Shown here in pieces: positions 26,667 through 35,571 of a stretch of 64,000 bases of DNA (position 1 is the stretch's first letter; each line of letters begins with the position of its first letter). The translations under genes and the position numbers were made by a program. Under the pieces are notes generated by a model. That model saw nothing but the letters and a program-made list of their open reading frames with translations, ran no database searches and was not told the DNA's origin. The stretch comes from Neobacillus dielmonensis. Lineage in GTDB: Bacteria; Bacillota; Bacilli; Bacillales; Cytobacillaceae. The DNA lies in the NCBI RefSeq assembly GCF_000612665.1, contig NZ_HG942073.1, positions 7,857 to 71,856 on the forward strand, given 5' to 3'.

Positions 26667-28208
26667 TTGGTTGTTTCAATTAAAGATCAAATGAATCAGC
26701 TATTCCGGCTGGCTGGTTTAGAAATTTACAAGCATCAAAAAGAGATTAAACAGGAATGGGAGAACATGATTAAGGGACTAAACCAGCGTAAAGCCTTGAT
26801 TGACGTTAGCCCTGAGGAACAATTGGTTCTGCTTCACTTGAATCAGTTATTTTGGAACATGATTCCCAAATTTAATACTGGGGATTTAAATACCATCCTT
26901 CAACAGCTCCGATCTGATTGGGAAAATCTGAACAGTAAGCTTCAACCTCATAAATTGATGCTGCTTTTCACTTTGTTAGAACAAATCACCCAAAAAATAA
27001 TCAAAACCAATGATAAAGCTGACATCCACCTTCATCAGTCCATTCAGCATTTCTTTTCTCTGGTCCTACAAAACTTGCTCGTTGAAAACAAAAGTAAATA
27101 TCTGACGTTTGAAGACTTTTTCAGTAAAATGGGTGATACGAAGGACGGTCCGCTTCTTTGGTTTGCCAAATTACTGATAACGGACAAAGGAGCTTCTATT
27201 AATCATTTCAAAGCAAATACAAGTCTGGAGATTGATGAAACATATGAAAAAATCGTCTCTTCACTGCAGGGACCATCCATCGACCTTTTGTCCGAGGCCA
27301 TTATGCGGTTAATCTCCGATACATTACCAGAAGATGAACTAGAGGTCGCTACGGTCGTTTCTCCTACAGAATGCTACCTATATTGCCTGACTAAATCAGA
27401 TGGAGAAAAATTTAAACCAGTGATTAACCTGCTTCTCCATATGTTCAAAGAGAATGAAAAATTATCAGAAGTCCTTGAAATTAAGAATGATTGGAAAGAC
27501 TCCTTGATTTTATTTGATGAATGGATTATGCTGGCCCGTAATTTTAAAGAGGCAATCGAAAGTGTTGTAGGCGGATTCACTAAATATCTTCCCTTTGAGC
27601 GTGCGGCTTTGTTTTATTATACAAAAACCGAAACCGGGGAAGACATTGGTATGGGCGTAATGGGGCATAAAATTGCAACGAAGGAAATTCGAAACATCCG
27701 AGAAAACCTTGTGAACTTACCGCAAATAACGAAAACCATGTTAAATATCCAACCACTCTATTTACCAAAAGCAAAGGTGGTCCTGCCAAGCAGGTTTGTC
27801 CAGCAATTCCGATTAGAATCATTGGTCATTATCCCAATTTATAGTGCATTTAACCAACAAATTCTCGGTGCTGTCTTTTTAGACCAGGGAGAAGGTGAAA
27901 TGTTTTCTATCTCTAATGCTATGCTGTCTGTTATCACGAAGTTTGGACAGCATGCCGGCGAAATCTTGGCAAAGTATACCCCAGAGAAAGATTATATTTG
28001 GCCCATCTCCAATAAAACGCTTCTTTCAAATCGAGAAATTGAAATTCTAAAATTAATTGCTGATGGAAAAACAATTGACGAAGCAGCCGATCTGTTATTT
28101 TTAAGCAAGTATACCGTACGTGACTATATATCGATTATTAAAAAGAAGTTAAACGCCCAAAACCGGACCCAAGCGATTGCAGAAGCCATACGGCAGGGAT
28201 TTATCTAA
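26667..28208 (+). CDS. LuxR-family transcriptional regulator with GAF-like domain
   Basis: 513-residue cytoplasmic regulator. A long helical N-terminal part (about 1-270) of unknown fold precedes a GAF-like domain (about 285-430, VVGGFTKYLPFERAALFYY to GAVFLDQGEGEMF) and a C-terminal LuxR/GerE helix-turn-helix (about 450-510: LSNREIEILKLIADGKTIDEAADLLF). TTG 26667 lies 8 nt after GGGGGAG; the in-frame GTG at 26658 is inside that site. It is divergent from bdbD and has its own terminator. The target and ligand are unknown. Confidence 0.85.
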   Translation: MVVSIKDQMNQLFRLAGLEIYKHQKEIKQEWENMIKGLNQRKALIDVSPEEQLVLLHLNQLFWNMIPKFNTGDLNTILQQLRSDWENLNSKLQPHKLMLLFTLLEQITQKIIKTNDKADIHLHQSIQHFFSLVLQNLLVENKSKYLTFEDFFSKMGDTKDGPLLWFAKLLITDKGASINHFKANTSLEIDETYEKIVSSLQGPSIDLLSEAIMRLISDTLPEDELEVATVVSPTECYLYCLTKSDGEKFKPVINLLLHMFKENEKLSEVLEIKNDWKDSLILFDEWIMLARNFKEAIESVVGGFTKYLPFERAALFYYTKTETGEDIGMGVMGHKIATKEIRNIRENLVNLPQITKTMLNIQPLYLPKAKVVLPSRFVQQFRLESLVIIPIYSAFNQQILGAVFLDQGEGEMFSISNAMLSVITKFGQHAGEILAKYTPEKDYIWPISNKTLLSNREIEILKLIADGKTIDEAADLLFLSKYTVRDYISIIKKKLNAQNRTQAIAEAIRQGFI

Positions 28209-28254
28209 AAGGAATAAGAGTCCCAGGAATGCCCCTGGAGCGTTTTCCTTTTTT
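28207..28254 (+). terminator. Terminator of the LuxR-type gene
   Basis: Outer arms AAAAGGAA/TTCCTTTT and an inner helix CCAGG/CCTGG, followed by further T residues. Confidence 0.65.
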
Positions 28255-28270
28255 ACAAATTTCCTTTTTC

Positions 28271-28501
28271 TTACTCTTGCTGCACATATTCCAAAATGGT
28301 TTGAAGTGTTTCTTCCATCACTGACATACGGTATATAAGCTTCGCTAATCTTTGAATTTCTTCGGAATTCCGGTATTTGTTCTGCCGGCCGCATGCTGAG
28401 GAGTTTTTGGCACTAGTATAAGGAACCTTTGCCTTCAGATTCTGGCATATTTCTCTCTCAAGACAAATCAAATGAAAAAAATACCGTTTTTGGGTTATCA
28501 T
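28271..28501 (-). CDS. Uncertain hypothetical protein (76 aa)
   Basis: A minus-strand reading frame between two plus-strand genes. From ATG 28501 it encodes 76 residues with a plausible helical C-terminus (SEEIQRLAKLIYRMSVMEETLQTILEYVQQ). No good ribosome site precedes it, and it overlaps the promoter region of the lactonase gene. Apart from it, the 333-bp gap holds only the terminator. It could be a chance frame. Confidence 0.3.
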   Translation of the reverse strand: MITQKRYFFHLICLEREICQNLKAKVPYTSAKNSSACGRQNKYRNSEEIQRLAKLIYRMSVMEETLQTILEYVQQE

Positions 28502-28541
28502 AAACACGATGCATATTTTATTACAGCAAGGAGAATAAGTC

Positions 28542-29600
28542 ATGGCTGATAACGAGAAATACATAGGGTTTATTGGAACCTACACAAAAGGAGAAAGTAA
28601 AGGAATCTATTCTTTCGCTTTAAATCCAGCGGAAAAAACTTTATCCGATATAAAGGCAGCAGCTACACTGGAGAATCCTACTTATTTGAACATCAGTAAA
28701 GACAATCGCTTCCTTTATTCTGTCGCCAAAGACGGAGATAATGGCGGAGTTGCAGCTTTTTCCATTCAACCAGGTGGTGAGCTAAAAGAATTGAACCGAG
28801 TTATGGATGCTGGGTCACCGCCATGTTATGTGAGCGTAGACAGCAACAACCATTTTGCTTTCAGTGCCAATTACCATAAAGGAACAGTTGACTCTTACCT
28901 AATTAGCCAAGAGGATGGATCTCTTGAATCCATCGTTTCCGTAATGAAACACGAAGGCCGAGGCCCCGACCCACGCCAAGAGAAAGCCCATACCCATTAC
29001 GCCAATGTTACTCCGGATGAAAAATATATCGCAGTTTGTGAACTGGGAATTGATGCCCTCATTACTTACAAAGTTGGAGAAGATGGCAAACTAGAAAAAG
29101 TTAACCTTCTTCCTTTAAAAGCCGGGAGCGGTCCAAGGCATCTAGCCTTCCATCCAAACGGGCAGTTTGCTTATCTCATGACTGAATTCAGCTCCGAAGT
29201 CATTGTGTTAGATTATCATCCTGAGAATGGTCATTTTACTGAAAAGCAATATATATCCACCATTCCAGAAGACTTTACGGAAAATAATCAAGGTAGCGCC
29301 ATCCATATTTCATCTGACGGCCGTTATGTTTATGCAGGCAATCGCGGACACAATAGTATTGCTGTATTTAGTGTTGATCAGACCACAGGGGAACTTACTT
29401 TTCTAGAACATACTTCTACAGAGGGAGATTGGCCAAGGGACTTTTCACTGGACCCTACGGAAAAATTTATCGTAGCCTCCAATCAGGAGTCCAATAATCT
29501 TGTCTTATATGCAAGAGATGAGTTTTCCGGCCGTCTTTCCTTAATTCAATCCGATATAAAAGTGCCGAATCCGGTTTGCATTAAATTTTTGACTGTATAG
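28542..29600 (+). CDS. pgl: Lactonase-family seven-bladed beta-propeller (6-phosphogluconolactonase type)
   Basis: 352-residue cytoplasmic beta-propeller of the YkgB/Pgl family. Repeated blade motifs start with GTYTKGESKGIYSF and include NPTYLNISKDNRFLY, the GPDPRQEKAHTH segment with active-site residues, GSGPRHLAFHPNG and WPRDFSLDPTEKF. It probably hydrolyses 6-phosphogluconolactone in the oxidative pentose phosphate pathway. ATG 28542 follows AAGGAG. Other lactones cannot be excluded from sequence alone. Confidence 0.85.
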   Translation: MADNEKYIGFIGTYTKGESKGIYSFALNPAEKTLSDIKAAATLENPTYLNISKDNRFLYSVAKDGDNGGVAAFSIQPGGELKELNRVMDAGSPPCYVSVDSNNHFAFSANYHKGTVDSYLISQEDGSLESIVSVMKHEGRGPDPRQEKAHTHYANVTPDEKYIAVCELGIDALITYKVGEDGKLEKVNLLPLKAGSGPRHLAFHPNGQFAYLMTEFSSEVIVLDYHPENGHFTEKQYISTIPEDFTENNQGSAIHISSDGRYVYAGNRGHNSIAVFSVDQTTGELTFLEHTSTEGDWPRDFSLDPTEKFIVASNQESNNLVLYARDEFSGRLSLIQSDIKVPNPVCIKFLTV

Positions 29601-29620
29601 CATAAAAAAACAGAAATAAA

Positions 29621-29658
29621 AAAGAAAGCTGATAGGCAGCTATTAGCTTTCTTTTTTT
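29621..29658. terminator. Bidirectional terminator between pgl and the end of the pel operon
   Basis: AAAGAAAGCTGATAG pairs with CTATTAGCTTTCTTT (one G-U) around GCAG, with A and T runs on either side, so it can end both convergent units. Confidence 0.85.
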
Positions 29659-29660
29659 CA

Positions 29661-31046
29661 TTATTGGGTAATTTTGATTTTCCCGATATCGTATCTCCCA
29701 TCTGACCTGATACCACTCATTTCCAATTGAATTCCAGGCTTTTGTGTCTCAGGATTAATGATGGCTGCACAAAGGTGGTAATCCCCACCATCTAGCGAGC
29801 TTGGAATCGTAATCGTTGCCTGTGCAGAATTTTTTCCTGGCAGCCACTTTCTTATGTCTATGTTTGTGTTTTCCTTATAAACAATCTTCCCCTTGACATC
29901 TGTCAAAGACAGCTCTAACGGCCAAGGAAAGTAGAATGGTGCTACACCTGAGTTTTTCCATACCATCTCTATATCTAAGGAATCACCAGTGCTGACTTTT
30001 TCTTGATGAGTTACTTTATCTAATTTAAAGTGATAACCAATTTTTGATAAAAATTGATGAAGGTTCCCGTTTAAGGGACCGCTTTTGGGATAATCAGCAG
30101 GCGAACTCGGCCCCAGCCAGCTTACATGTGTAAGCTCCAATTGGTCCATAGTGCTTGAAAATGTTGATCCTGAAAAATAATCATTCCAATTATCAGTAGG
30201 GGCAAATTCTCCGCCTGTTGGGGCATTCTCCCAATAATCAGGCATCGCGGGAAACTTTTCTTTGGTCAACCAAAATGTGTACCCCTTTGTTACCCACTTC
30301 CAAAATTCATCCACCGTATCTTCCTTTTTGCCAAACATATCATTAAAAAGCCCCAATTTGTTATTAATTGCAATTTGATGAGGTCTTCTCATTAATAGAA
30401 CTTTATTATCAAAGGAGCTTAGATAATGGTTTACATATGTTTCAACAACCGGCAGTTTTGGAAATGGTATATAAATCCCGTCTTGCTGAAGTGTGTGAAA
30501 TTCAGCCCAATGTCCAATACTTCCAATTTCAATAAACGCAATCTCAGGGTCGGCATTGTATCGTTCTGCTAATTTCTCTATTAACTTTTTGTGGTAAGCA
30601 ATTAGTTTCTTATTTGAATAATTTGGGCTAAAGCCCTTTCCCCATTGATGGTCATACCAAGTGCCGTCCTGATTGATTTCCTTATAGAGCCAATCCGGAA
30701 TGTCCTTGTGTTTTTCATCCCCAGGGGTATCCATTACTACACGAAAGATCAGTTTGACATTATGCTTTCTCCAGTAATCTAACTTGTATTTTTTCTCAAT
30801 CCCCTCAAAATCATAGTGCCCTTTTTCGGGTTCTAAGTCTCGCCAAGTGAAATTCGCGTAAACTAATGTATGAGGCTGACTGTATGGACCACCGTCTGCA
30901 GGCGGAGCAAATCCCATGTAAGGATTGACGACAGCACTTATATCCGTGTTTTCAGGCTTGAACACAACTTCCTTTTCTCTCCTTAGGTAGGCTGATAGAA
31001 TTAAAACCACGAGTATAATCACAATGAATAGGGTTATTTTCTTCAT
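29661..31046 (-). CDS. DUF4832 family membrane-anchored TIM-barrel-like protein of the pel operon
   Basis: 461-residue extracellular protein anchored by an N-terminal helix (ITLFIVIILVVLILSAYL). The body resembles a glycoside-hydrolase-like TIM barrel: VNPYMGFAP, a WRDLEPEKGHYDFEG stretch as in beta-galactosidase folds, FIEIGSIGHWAE with an acidic residue at a strand end, and a C-terminal beta-sandwich (about 355-460). From memory this is the DUF4832 (with DUF4874-like) group. Last gene of the pel operon; it may trim or bind the exopolysaccharide. ATG 31046 is preferred, with AAAGGA rather far upstream; a TTG at 31058 is the alternative. Confidence 0.8.
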   Translation of the reverse strand: MKKITLFIVIILVVLILSAYLRREKEVVFKPENTDISAVVNPYMGFAPPADGGPYSQPHTLVYANFTWRDLEPEKGHYDFEGIEKKYKLDYWRKHNVKLIFRVVMDTPGDEKHKDIPDWLYKEINQDGTWYDHQWGKGFSPNYSNKKLIAYHKKLIEKLAERYNADPEIAFIEIGSIGHWAEFHTLQQDGIYIPFPKLPVVETYVNHYLSSFDNKVLLMRRPHQIAINNKLGLFNDMFGKKEDTVDEFWKWVTKGYTFWLTKEKFPAMPDYWENAPTGGEFAPTDNWNDYFSGSTFSSTMDQLELTHVSWLGPSSPADYPKSGPLNGNLHQFLSKIGYHFKLDKVTHQEKVSTGDSLDIEMVWKNSGVAPFYFPWPLELSLTDVKGKIVYKENTNIDIRKWLPGKNSAQATITIPSSLDGGDYHLCAAIINPETQKPGIQLEMSGIRSDGRYDIGKIKITQ

Positions 31047-31063
31047 TTTTGACTTCAAGTCCT

Positions 31064-31744
31064 TTATGCGGCGTAATCACCGTTATAATTAATTAAAGAG
31101 ACATCCTTTACCCCTTCGACAGAAGACAACTGATGAACGAAAGCAGTATTGTCGCCTTTTATTTTTAATTCCACTGTCAATTCTGTAATATCATTTCTGA
31201 CAATCTTTGATTTCAGACTATGTTTAATTTTAGCCAATTGATATTTTATCGAGTCCGTTGCTGCCTCATCATGATGGATAACTAGCAAATAAATAGAATC
31301 CTTACCTCTTTTTCTTGTCATTATGAACATAACAAGTCCAATAAGAATAGAACCTATGATTGCCAAAGAATAGACACCTGCTCCTGTAGTAATTCCTCCC
31401 GAAATCGCCCAAAACATAAAAATAACATCGAGCGGATCCTTAATAGCGGTTCGAAACCGGACAATACTCAAAGCTCCAACCATCCCTAGTGATAAAACTA
31501 CATTGGTACTAATTGTCATAATGATGAGGGTCGTAATCATCGTCATTAAGATGAGCGTCACATTAAAATTATGGCTGTAAACAACTCCCCTAAATGTCTT
31601 TTTATAAATATAGAAAATAAACAGGCCAATGACAAAAGCGATGAGCATTCCTAGAATGATATTTTGAAGGGGTATATCTCCAAACATACCTTGTTCCAGG
31701 AAATTCTTTTTTATGACATCATTAAAATTTACTTGATTATTCAT
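31064..31744 (-). CDS. DUF4956 membrane protein
   Basis: 226-residue protein with about four membrane helices between residues 25 and 140 and a soluble C-terminal domain (about 145-226) of ferredoxin-like appearance (YLLVIHHDEAATDSI, LTVELKIKGDNTAFV). The conserved SLGMVGALSIVRFRTAIKDP loop after the second pair of helices is the DUF4956 hallmark. The gene stands next to the VTC-domain gene, as in many bacterial loci I know of, which suggests that the two form a complex making or exporting polyphosphate. ATG follows AAAAGGGG. Confidence 0.85.
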   Translation of the reverse strand: MNNQVNFNDVIKKNFLEQGMFGDIPLQNIILGMLIAFVIGLFIFYIYKKTFRGVVYSHNFNVTLILMTMITTLIIMTISTNVVLSLGMVGALSIVRFRTAIKDPLDVIFMFWAISGGITTGAGVYSLAIIGSILIGLVMFIMTRKRGKDSIYLLVIHHDEAATDSIKYQLAKIKHSLKSKIVRNDITELTVELKIKGDNTAFVHQLSSVEGVKDVSLINYNGDYAA

Positions 31745-31762
31745 AATGGATCCCCTTTTTCT

Positions 31763-32473
31763 TTATATTTTGTAGTAATACATACCCTCTTCACGGCATA
31801 TAACATATTTTGAGATTGCGGAACGTTGGTGACTCTCAAGCTGCAGTAATGTATGAATATGCGAGGGTAAATATTCATTATATTTGATTTCTAGAACCAT
31901 GGCCTTATTGTGAATGGCGTTGACAGTTACGAGTTTGGGATTAAAGATATAAAATGAATTGACACCCGCCATTAGCCGTTTATCAAAAGTGATCCGGACA
32001 TCGCCATGTTCATAAGTATAAGCTTCTCTTATGTAATCAACGATAATCCGCGGCTGCATGTGTTCACTGGTACATTTGACATAGAAATCCATTCCTAACT
32101 GAGAATTTTTTTGCTTTAAAAATTCAAAATCAGACATCATAATTTTTTCATATTCTTCACGTGTAAGATTCATCGATTCTTTGCAAATATAATCCCCATA
32201 CTTACTTTTTCTTTCTAACTTTATATGTCGATCACTTTCATTGTAAATACGGATGCGATACTTATCCCGACGATGAATCCCCCACAACTTTTCATATATG
32301 GCGTTATCATAGACATCATCAAAATAAAGGCTTCGGATGTGATAGCCATCCTCATTCACGGAATTCTTATCCGGCTTTACTACATAACGTAATCTGGAAC
32401 GCAGCTCTTCAAATATGTTGTAGGAAATATAATATTTCAATTCGTGTCTCAGCTTTTTATTGCCATATTTCAT
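31763..32473 (-). CDS. VTC-domain polyphosphate polymerase-like protein
   Basis: 236-residue soluble protein of the VTC/TTM tunnel fold. Expected basic tunnel residues are seen in LRHELKYYIS, YHIRSLYFDD, DKYRIRIYN and HIKLERKSK, and the acidic metal-binding side in MVLEIKYNEYLP. In yeast Vtc4 this domain makes polyphosphate from ATP. The bacterial protein has no SPX domain or membrane segments of its own and presumably works with the DUF4956 protein. AAGGAAG precedes ATG 32473. Enzyme activity is inferred from the family. Confidence 0.83.
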   Translation of the reverse strand: MKYGNKKLRHELKYYISYNIFEELRSRLRYVVKPDKNSVNEDGYHIRSLYFDDVYDNAIYEKLWGIHRRDKYRIRIYNESDRHIKLERKSKYGDYICKESMNLTREEYEKIMMSDFEFLKQKNSQLGMDFYVKCTSEHMQPRIIVDYIREAYTYEHGDVRITFDKRLMAGVNSFYIFNPKLVTVNAIHNKAMVLEIKYNEYLPSHIHTLLQLESHQRSAISKYVICREEGMYYYKI

Positions 32474-32485
32474 AATAATCTTCCT

Positions 32486-33829
32486 TTATTGGAGAGTATC
32501 AAACAGTTCGGTTAGATATTTTTTCAAGTACTGGGGCCTTTTTTGAGCAAAGTTTTGCAACTCTTGAACATTTGCACGCCAATCGTCCAAGTTTCCTTCC
32601 CACTTTTCCAAATGATTTGGCATCTCAGGTTCCAACTGCTGCCTTATTTTATTGATAGTTCCAATTACTCGTTCAGGCTGGAAGGTTTGTGTTAAATGAT
32701 AATCAGCACGATCACTTAATTCCTTCCGAAACTGCTCATTTTTTATTAATTCACGAAACAGGAAGGAGATATATAAGGAATCGTCCCCTTTTCCTTTATA
32801 GTTATATAGTCTTTCGACTGTATTTTCCTGATAATTTTCAAAGCTTAAGTCACTGTCATAAATAATCCAACGCCACCTATCATACTCATCCTCGGCCTTC
32901 CAATAGCGGATATTATGACTCGGCCAATCATTATTGGCAATGTAAAGCTCTGTAATGACATAATCCATAAAATTTTCAATATCGATCTGGTTTTTCACAT
33001 AGTTGAAATGGTCTTGGTCCTTTAGGTCATGGTTTTTAATATAATCAATCAATTGCAGATAATCTTTATTACTGCCTTCTTTTTCAACTGCATCTGCTTC
33101 AAGTAAGTCGATATCTTTTTTCTTTACCCCATGATTGTCGGCAAGAAAGGCATCATTGATTTTTTCACGTAAATCATATATGCCCCAGTATTCCTCATTT
33201 AAATAGACAACAACAGGGCGATATGCCTGAAAATCTATTTCTGTATCTTTTACGAGGGTCGAGACCAAGCCATCCACCATATGAGTCCTCGCAAAATCCT
33301 GACCGCCATTTCGCAGCACAAATGATTCATAGTCATGAAGTTCTTTTTCAGGAAATAACGGATAATCAAAGCTTTTCTTCCCATCTTCCTTTTTTGCAAA
33401 TAGGGCAAAGGATTTTTGGGGGAGGGTTCTGGTCTCCCCCCCAAAAATCTCCAATTCAGCTGATGCCTTAAAAAGGTCTTTTCCTGGTTCCTTGATTTCT
33501 ATTTCCACAGGAATGCGTTTTTCCTGCCAATAATTAGCGCCCTTATAAGGGTATTGAGTGGAAGCATGGTCTCCTAAAATGTAGATCCCTTTTTCTTTTG
33601 ACCAGAGGTTATCAGGATTAGTCTTTATTGAAAATACAGGGAAATTGGACTCTTCAAAGTCTTTGCTCGCAGTTGTCTTATCAATGACTTCCGGCCTTTT
33701 TTCTACAGGCTCGACAGGAATTTCCTTAGGACTATGTTGGGAATTCCACACATACAAGCAGGCTATTATTAGTATTAAAATTGAACCAGCTACAAATAAC
33801 GGTATCTCAATTCTCTTTAATAGTTTCAT
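32486..33829 (-). CDS. CotH-kinase-family protein, membrane anchored
   Basis: 447-residue protein with one N-terminal membrane helix (IPLFVAGSILILIIACLYVW) and an extracellular CotH domain. Conserved points are FVLRNGGQDFARTHMVDGL, WGIYDLREKIN with catalytic-site basic and acidic residues, NNDWPSHNIRYWK and the metal-binding WIIYDSDLSF. CotH of B. subtilis is an atypical kinase that phosphorylates spore coat proteins. Here the partner genes point to the cell surface and matrix rather than the spore. It is one of two CotH paralogues in this operon. Confidence 0.88.
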   Translation of the reverse strand: MKLLKRIEIPLFVAGSILILIIACLYVWNSQHSPKEIPVEPVEKRPEVIDKTTASKDFEESNFPVFSIKTNPDNLWSKEKGIYILGDHASTQYPYKGANYWQEKRIPVEIEIKEPGKDLFKASAELEIFGGETRTLPQKSFALFAKKEDGKKSFDYPLFPEKELHDYESFVLRNGGQDFARTHMVDGLVSTLVKDTEIDFQAYRPVVVYLNEEYWGIYDLREKINDAFLADNHGVKKKDIDLLEADAVEKEGSNKDYLQLIDYIKNHDLKDQDHFNYVKNQIDIENFMDYVITELYIANNDWPSHNIRYWKAEDEYDRWRWIIYDSDLSFENYQENTVERLYNYKGKGDDSLYISFLFRELIKNEQFRKELSDRADYHLTQTFQPERVIGTINKIRQQLEPEMPNHLEKWEGNLDDWRANVQELQNFAQKRPQYLKKYLTELFDTLQ

Positions 33830-33840
33830 AGTTTACCTGC

Positions 33841-35571
33841 CTATTTGATAAAGAAGTCTCTTACACCGTTGTACCAGACATTATCGTCTCCTTCTAATCG
33901 GTCGAAGGCAATTTGCGTGTTCCCTTTTGAGTCCTTAATAATAACTCTCCAATAATTCTTCCCTTGTTTCAATTCTTCACGGGAAATCTTCATTGAAGTA
34001 CTTGAAAGATCCTTTTGTTCAATATAAACAGAGCTAAAATCGATAGTTTGACTGACCTGGAAATCATAGGTTAAGTCATCGCTCTGAAAGTCATAGGATG
34101 GGTCCCATGTAAATTCGTACGATCCTTCCTTTTCAACAATTTCTCCTAAATAGATAGGCATCGGTTCTTCTAAACTCTCATAGAAAATCTGTTTGTTCTG
34201 CTCAGGTATGTTTACTAGGTTTTGATAGCTCTTCTCGAAATTGTCTATCTTGAATGGAACTCCTTCTAAGTCAGGTGACTTATTAATATACGAGCTGGCA
34301 ATTGGATAATACTTATCCAAGTATTCTTTGATCTTTTGTTTATTGAGGGTTTTTGAAACTTCCTCAACTTTTTGTGTTAATTCTTTAATATTGTCAGGAT
34401 CTTTAAAGAACCGTTGATGCAGAACACTGCTCCAGTAATTACTAATGCCCAGCTGCCATTTAGCGGTATACCCTTTGTGTTTCTCGTTTTCTTCGGCTTG
34501 CTGTCCCCAAGCTGCATCATAATCCCAAGGCAAGAAGTAAAACTTTTGGGAGTTCAACGGATTGTACAAGAAAAAGTTCTGGGCGTCGGTATCAATATTT
34601 CCCATAAGTAAATTAACTGCCAGCCAGGTTAGATAATTTTCCCGGTTAAAGTATTTGTCAATTACATCATTAATGCTTATCTTGTAGTTATTAACGTCGT
34701 CTAGCATTTTTAATAGATTTTCGTGATCTTCACTTCCCTTAATTTGCAGGATACTTTCAAATTCATCCTTGTTGTAATCTGGATCGCTTGCCAATTTTAA
34801 CTTTTCAGGATAACGCAGGAATTCAAATAAATTCGCCTTATAAAGGTTTCCGTTAGGATCCAACCCATGGGAATAAAGGAATCGTTTATTAGGCTGTTCA
34901 ATTTGAGTAAATAACCCGTAATCAACAAATTGCTGGTCAGGAGTTGGAGCTGTTAAATCCTTAACGTGCAATTGAACAAACTGCGTTCTTAAGCTTGTGA
35001 AATTAGGTATATCTCGAAATAGATCAAAGCTTAATTTTTGACGTACCCGTGTAAGGTCATACTGGTGTTTATTCAAGTTGATAATTGTTTGCCCATGCCA
35101 TAAACCCGCACTTTCCGCCAACTTTAACTTATATGACTTTTGTGAAACAAATCGGCTAGAGTTGCCACGGATTTCAATGCTTGAATTTGGTGAATTGGTT
35201 CCGAATCCCCAATCACCCTCCCGAGGACCATTTGGCCCGCCTTCCTGTACAATAGCATCCAGTTTCGGGGGGTCCCCGGTATTTCCATTGTCATACCAAT
35301 GGTTGATGGAATAAAAACTCTCCAGACTTTCTTTATTAAGAACAGTTACATATAAGTGTATAACGCTGTCTTCTTTATCATTGTCATACACCCTTTTATC
35401 CTCTAGTAATTGATCCCCTTTTGGTTCTGCATTCACCTGCTTCGTTTGTTCCTTTTGTGTGCTGGCAGAGTCAACTTTTTCGAAAACATTGAGCGAAGCA
35501 GAGCAGCCAGTAATCATGATAATTAGAGTAAGGGCTAGGGCGAGAAGACCAGCTTTATTCTTTAGTTTCAT
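33841..35571 (-). CDS. CotH-kinase-family lipoprotein
   Basis: 576-residue lipoprotein: the signal ends in MITGCSAS, so the Cys is lipidated. A CotH domain follows, with SIEIRGNSSRFVSQKSYKLKL, YGLFTQIEQPNKRFL, MGNIDTDAQNFFLYN and the metal motif FLPWDYDAAWG. The last 100 residues form a beta-sandwich of FN3 type (YEFTWDPSYDFQSDDLTYDFQVSQT). ATG 35571 follows GGAGGAAGTT and overlaps the pelG end by 17 bp. The Gly/Asn-rich fold and the position after pelG suggest action on matrix components outside the cell. Confidence 0.88.
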   Translation of the reverse strand: MKLKNKAGLLALALTLIIMITGCSASLNVFEKVDSASTQKEQTKQVNAEPKGDQLLEDKRVYDNDKEDSVIHLYVTVLNKESLESFYSINHWYDNGNTGDPPKLDAIVQEGGPNGPREGDWGFGTNSPNSSIEIRGNSSRFVSQKSYKLKLAESAGLWHGQTIINLNKHQYDLTRVRQKLSFDLFRDIPNFTSLRTQFVQLHVKDLTAPTPDQQFVDYGLFTQIEQPNKRFLYSHGLDPNGNLYKANLFEFLRYPEKLKLASDPDYNKDEFESILQIKGSEDHENLLKMLDDVNNYKISINDVIDKYFNRENYLTWLAVNLLMGNIDTDAQNFFLYNPLNSQKFYFLPWDYDAAWGQQAEENEKHKGYTAKWQLGISNYWSSVLHQRFFKDPDNIKELTQKVEEVSKTLNKQKIKEYLDKYYPIASSYINKSPDLEGVPFKIDNFEKSYQNLVNIPEQNKQIFYESLEEPMPIYLGEIVEKEGSYEFTWDPSYDFQSDDLTYDFQVSQTIDFSSVYIEQKDLSSTSMKISREELKQGKNYWRVIIKDSKGNTQIAFDRLEGDDNVWYNGVRDFFIK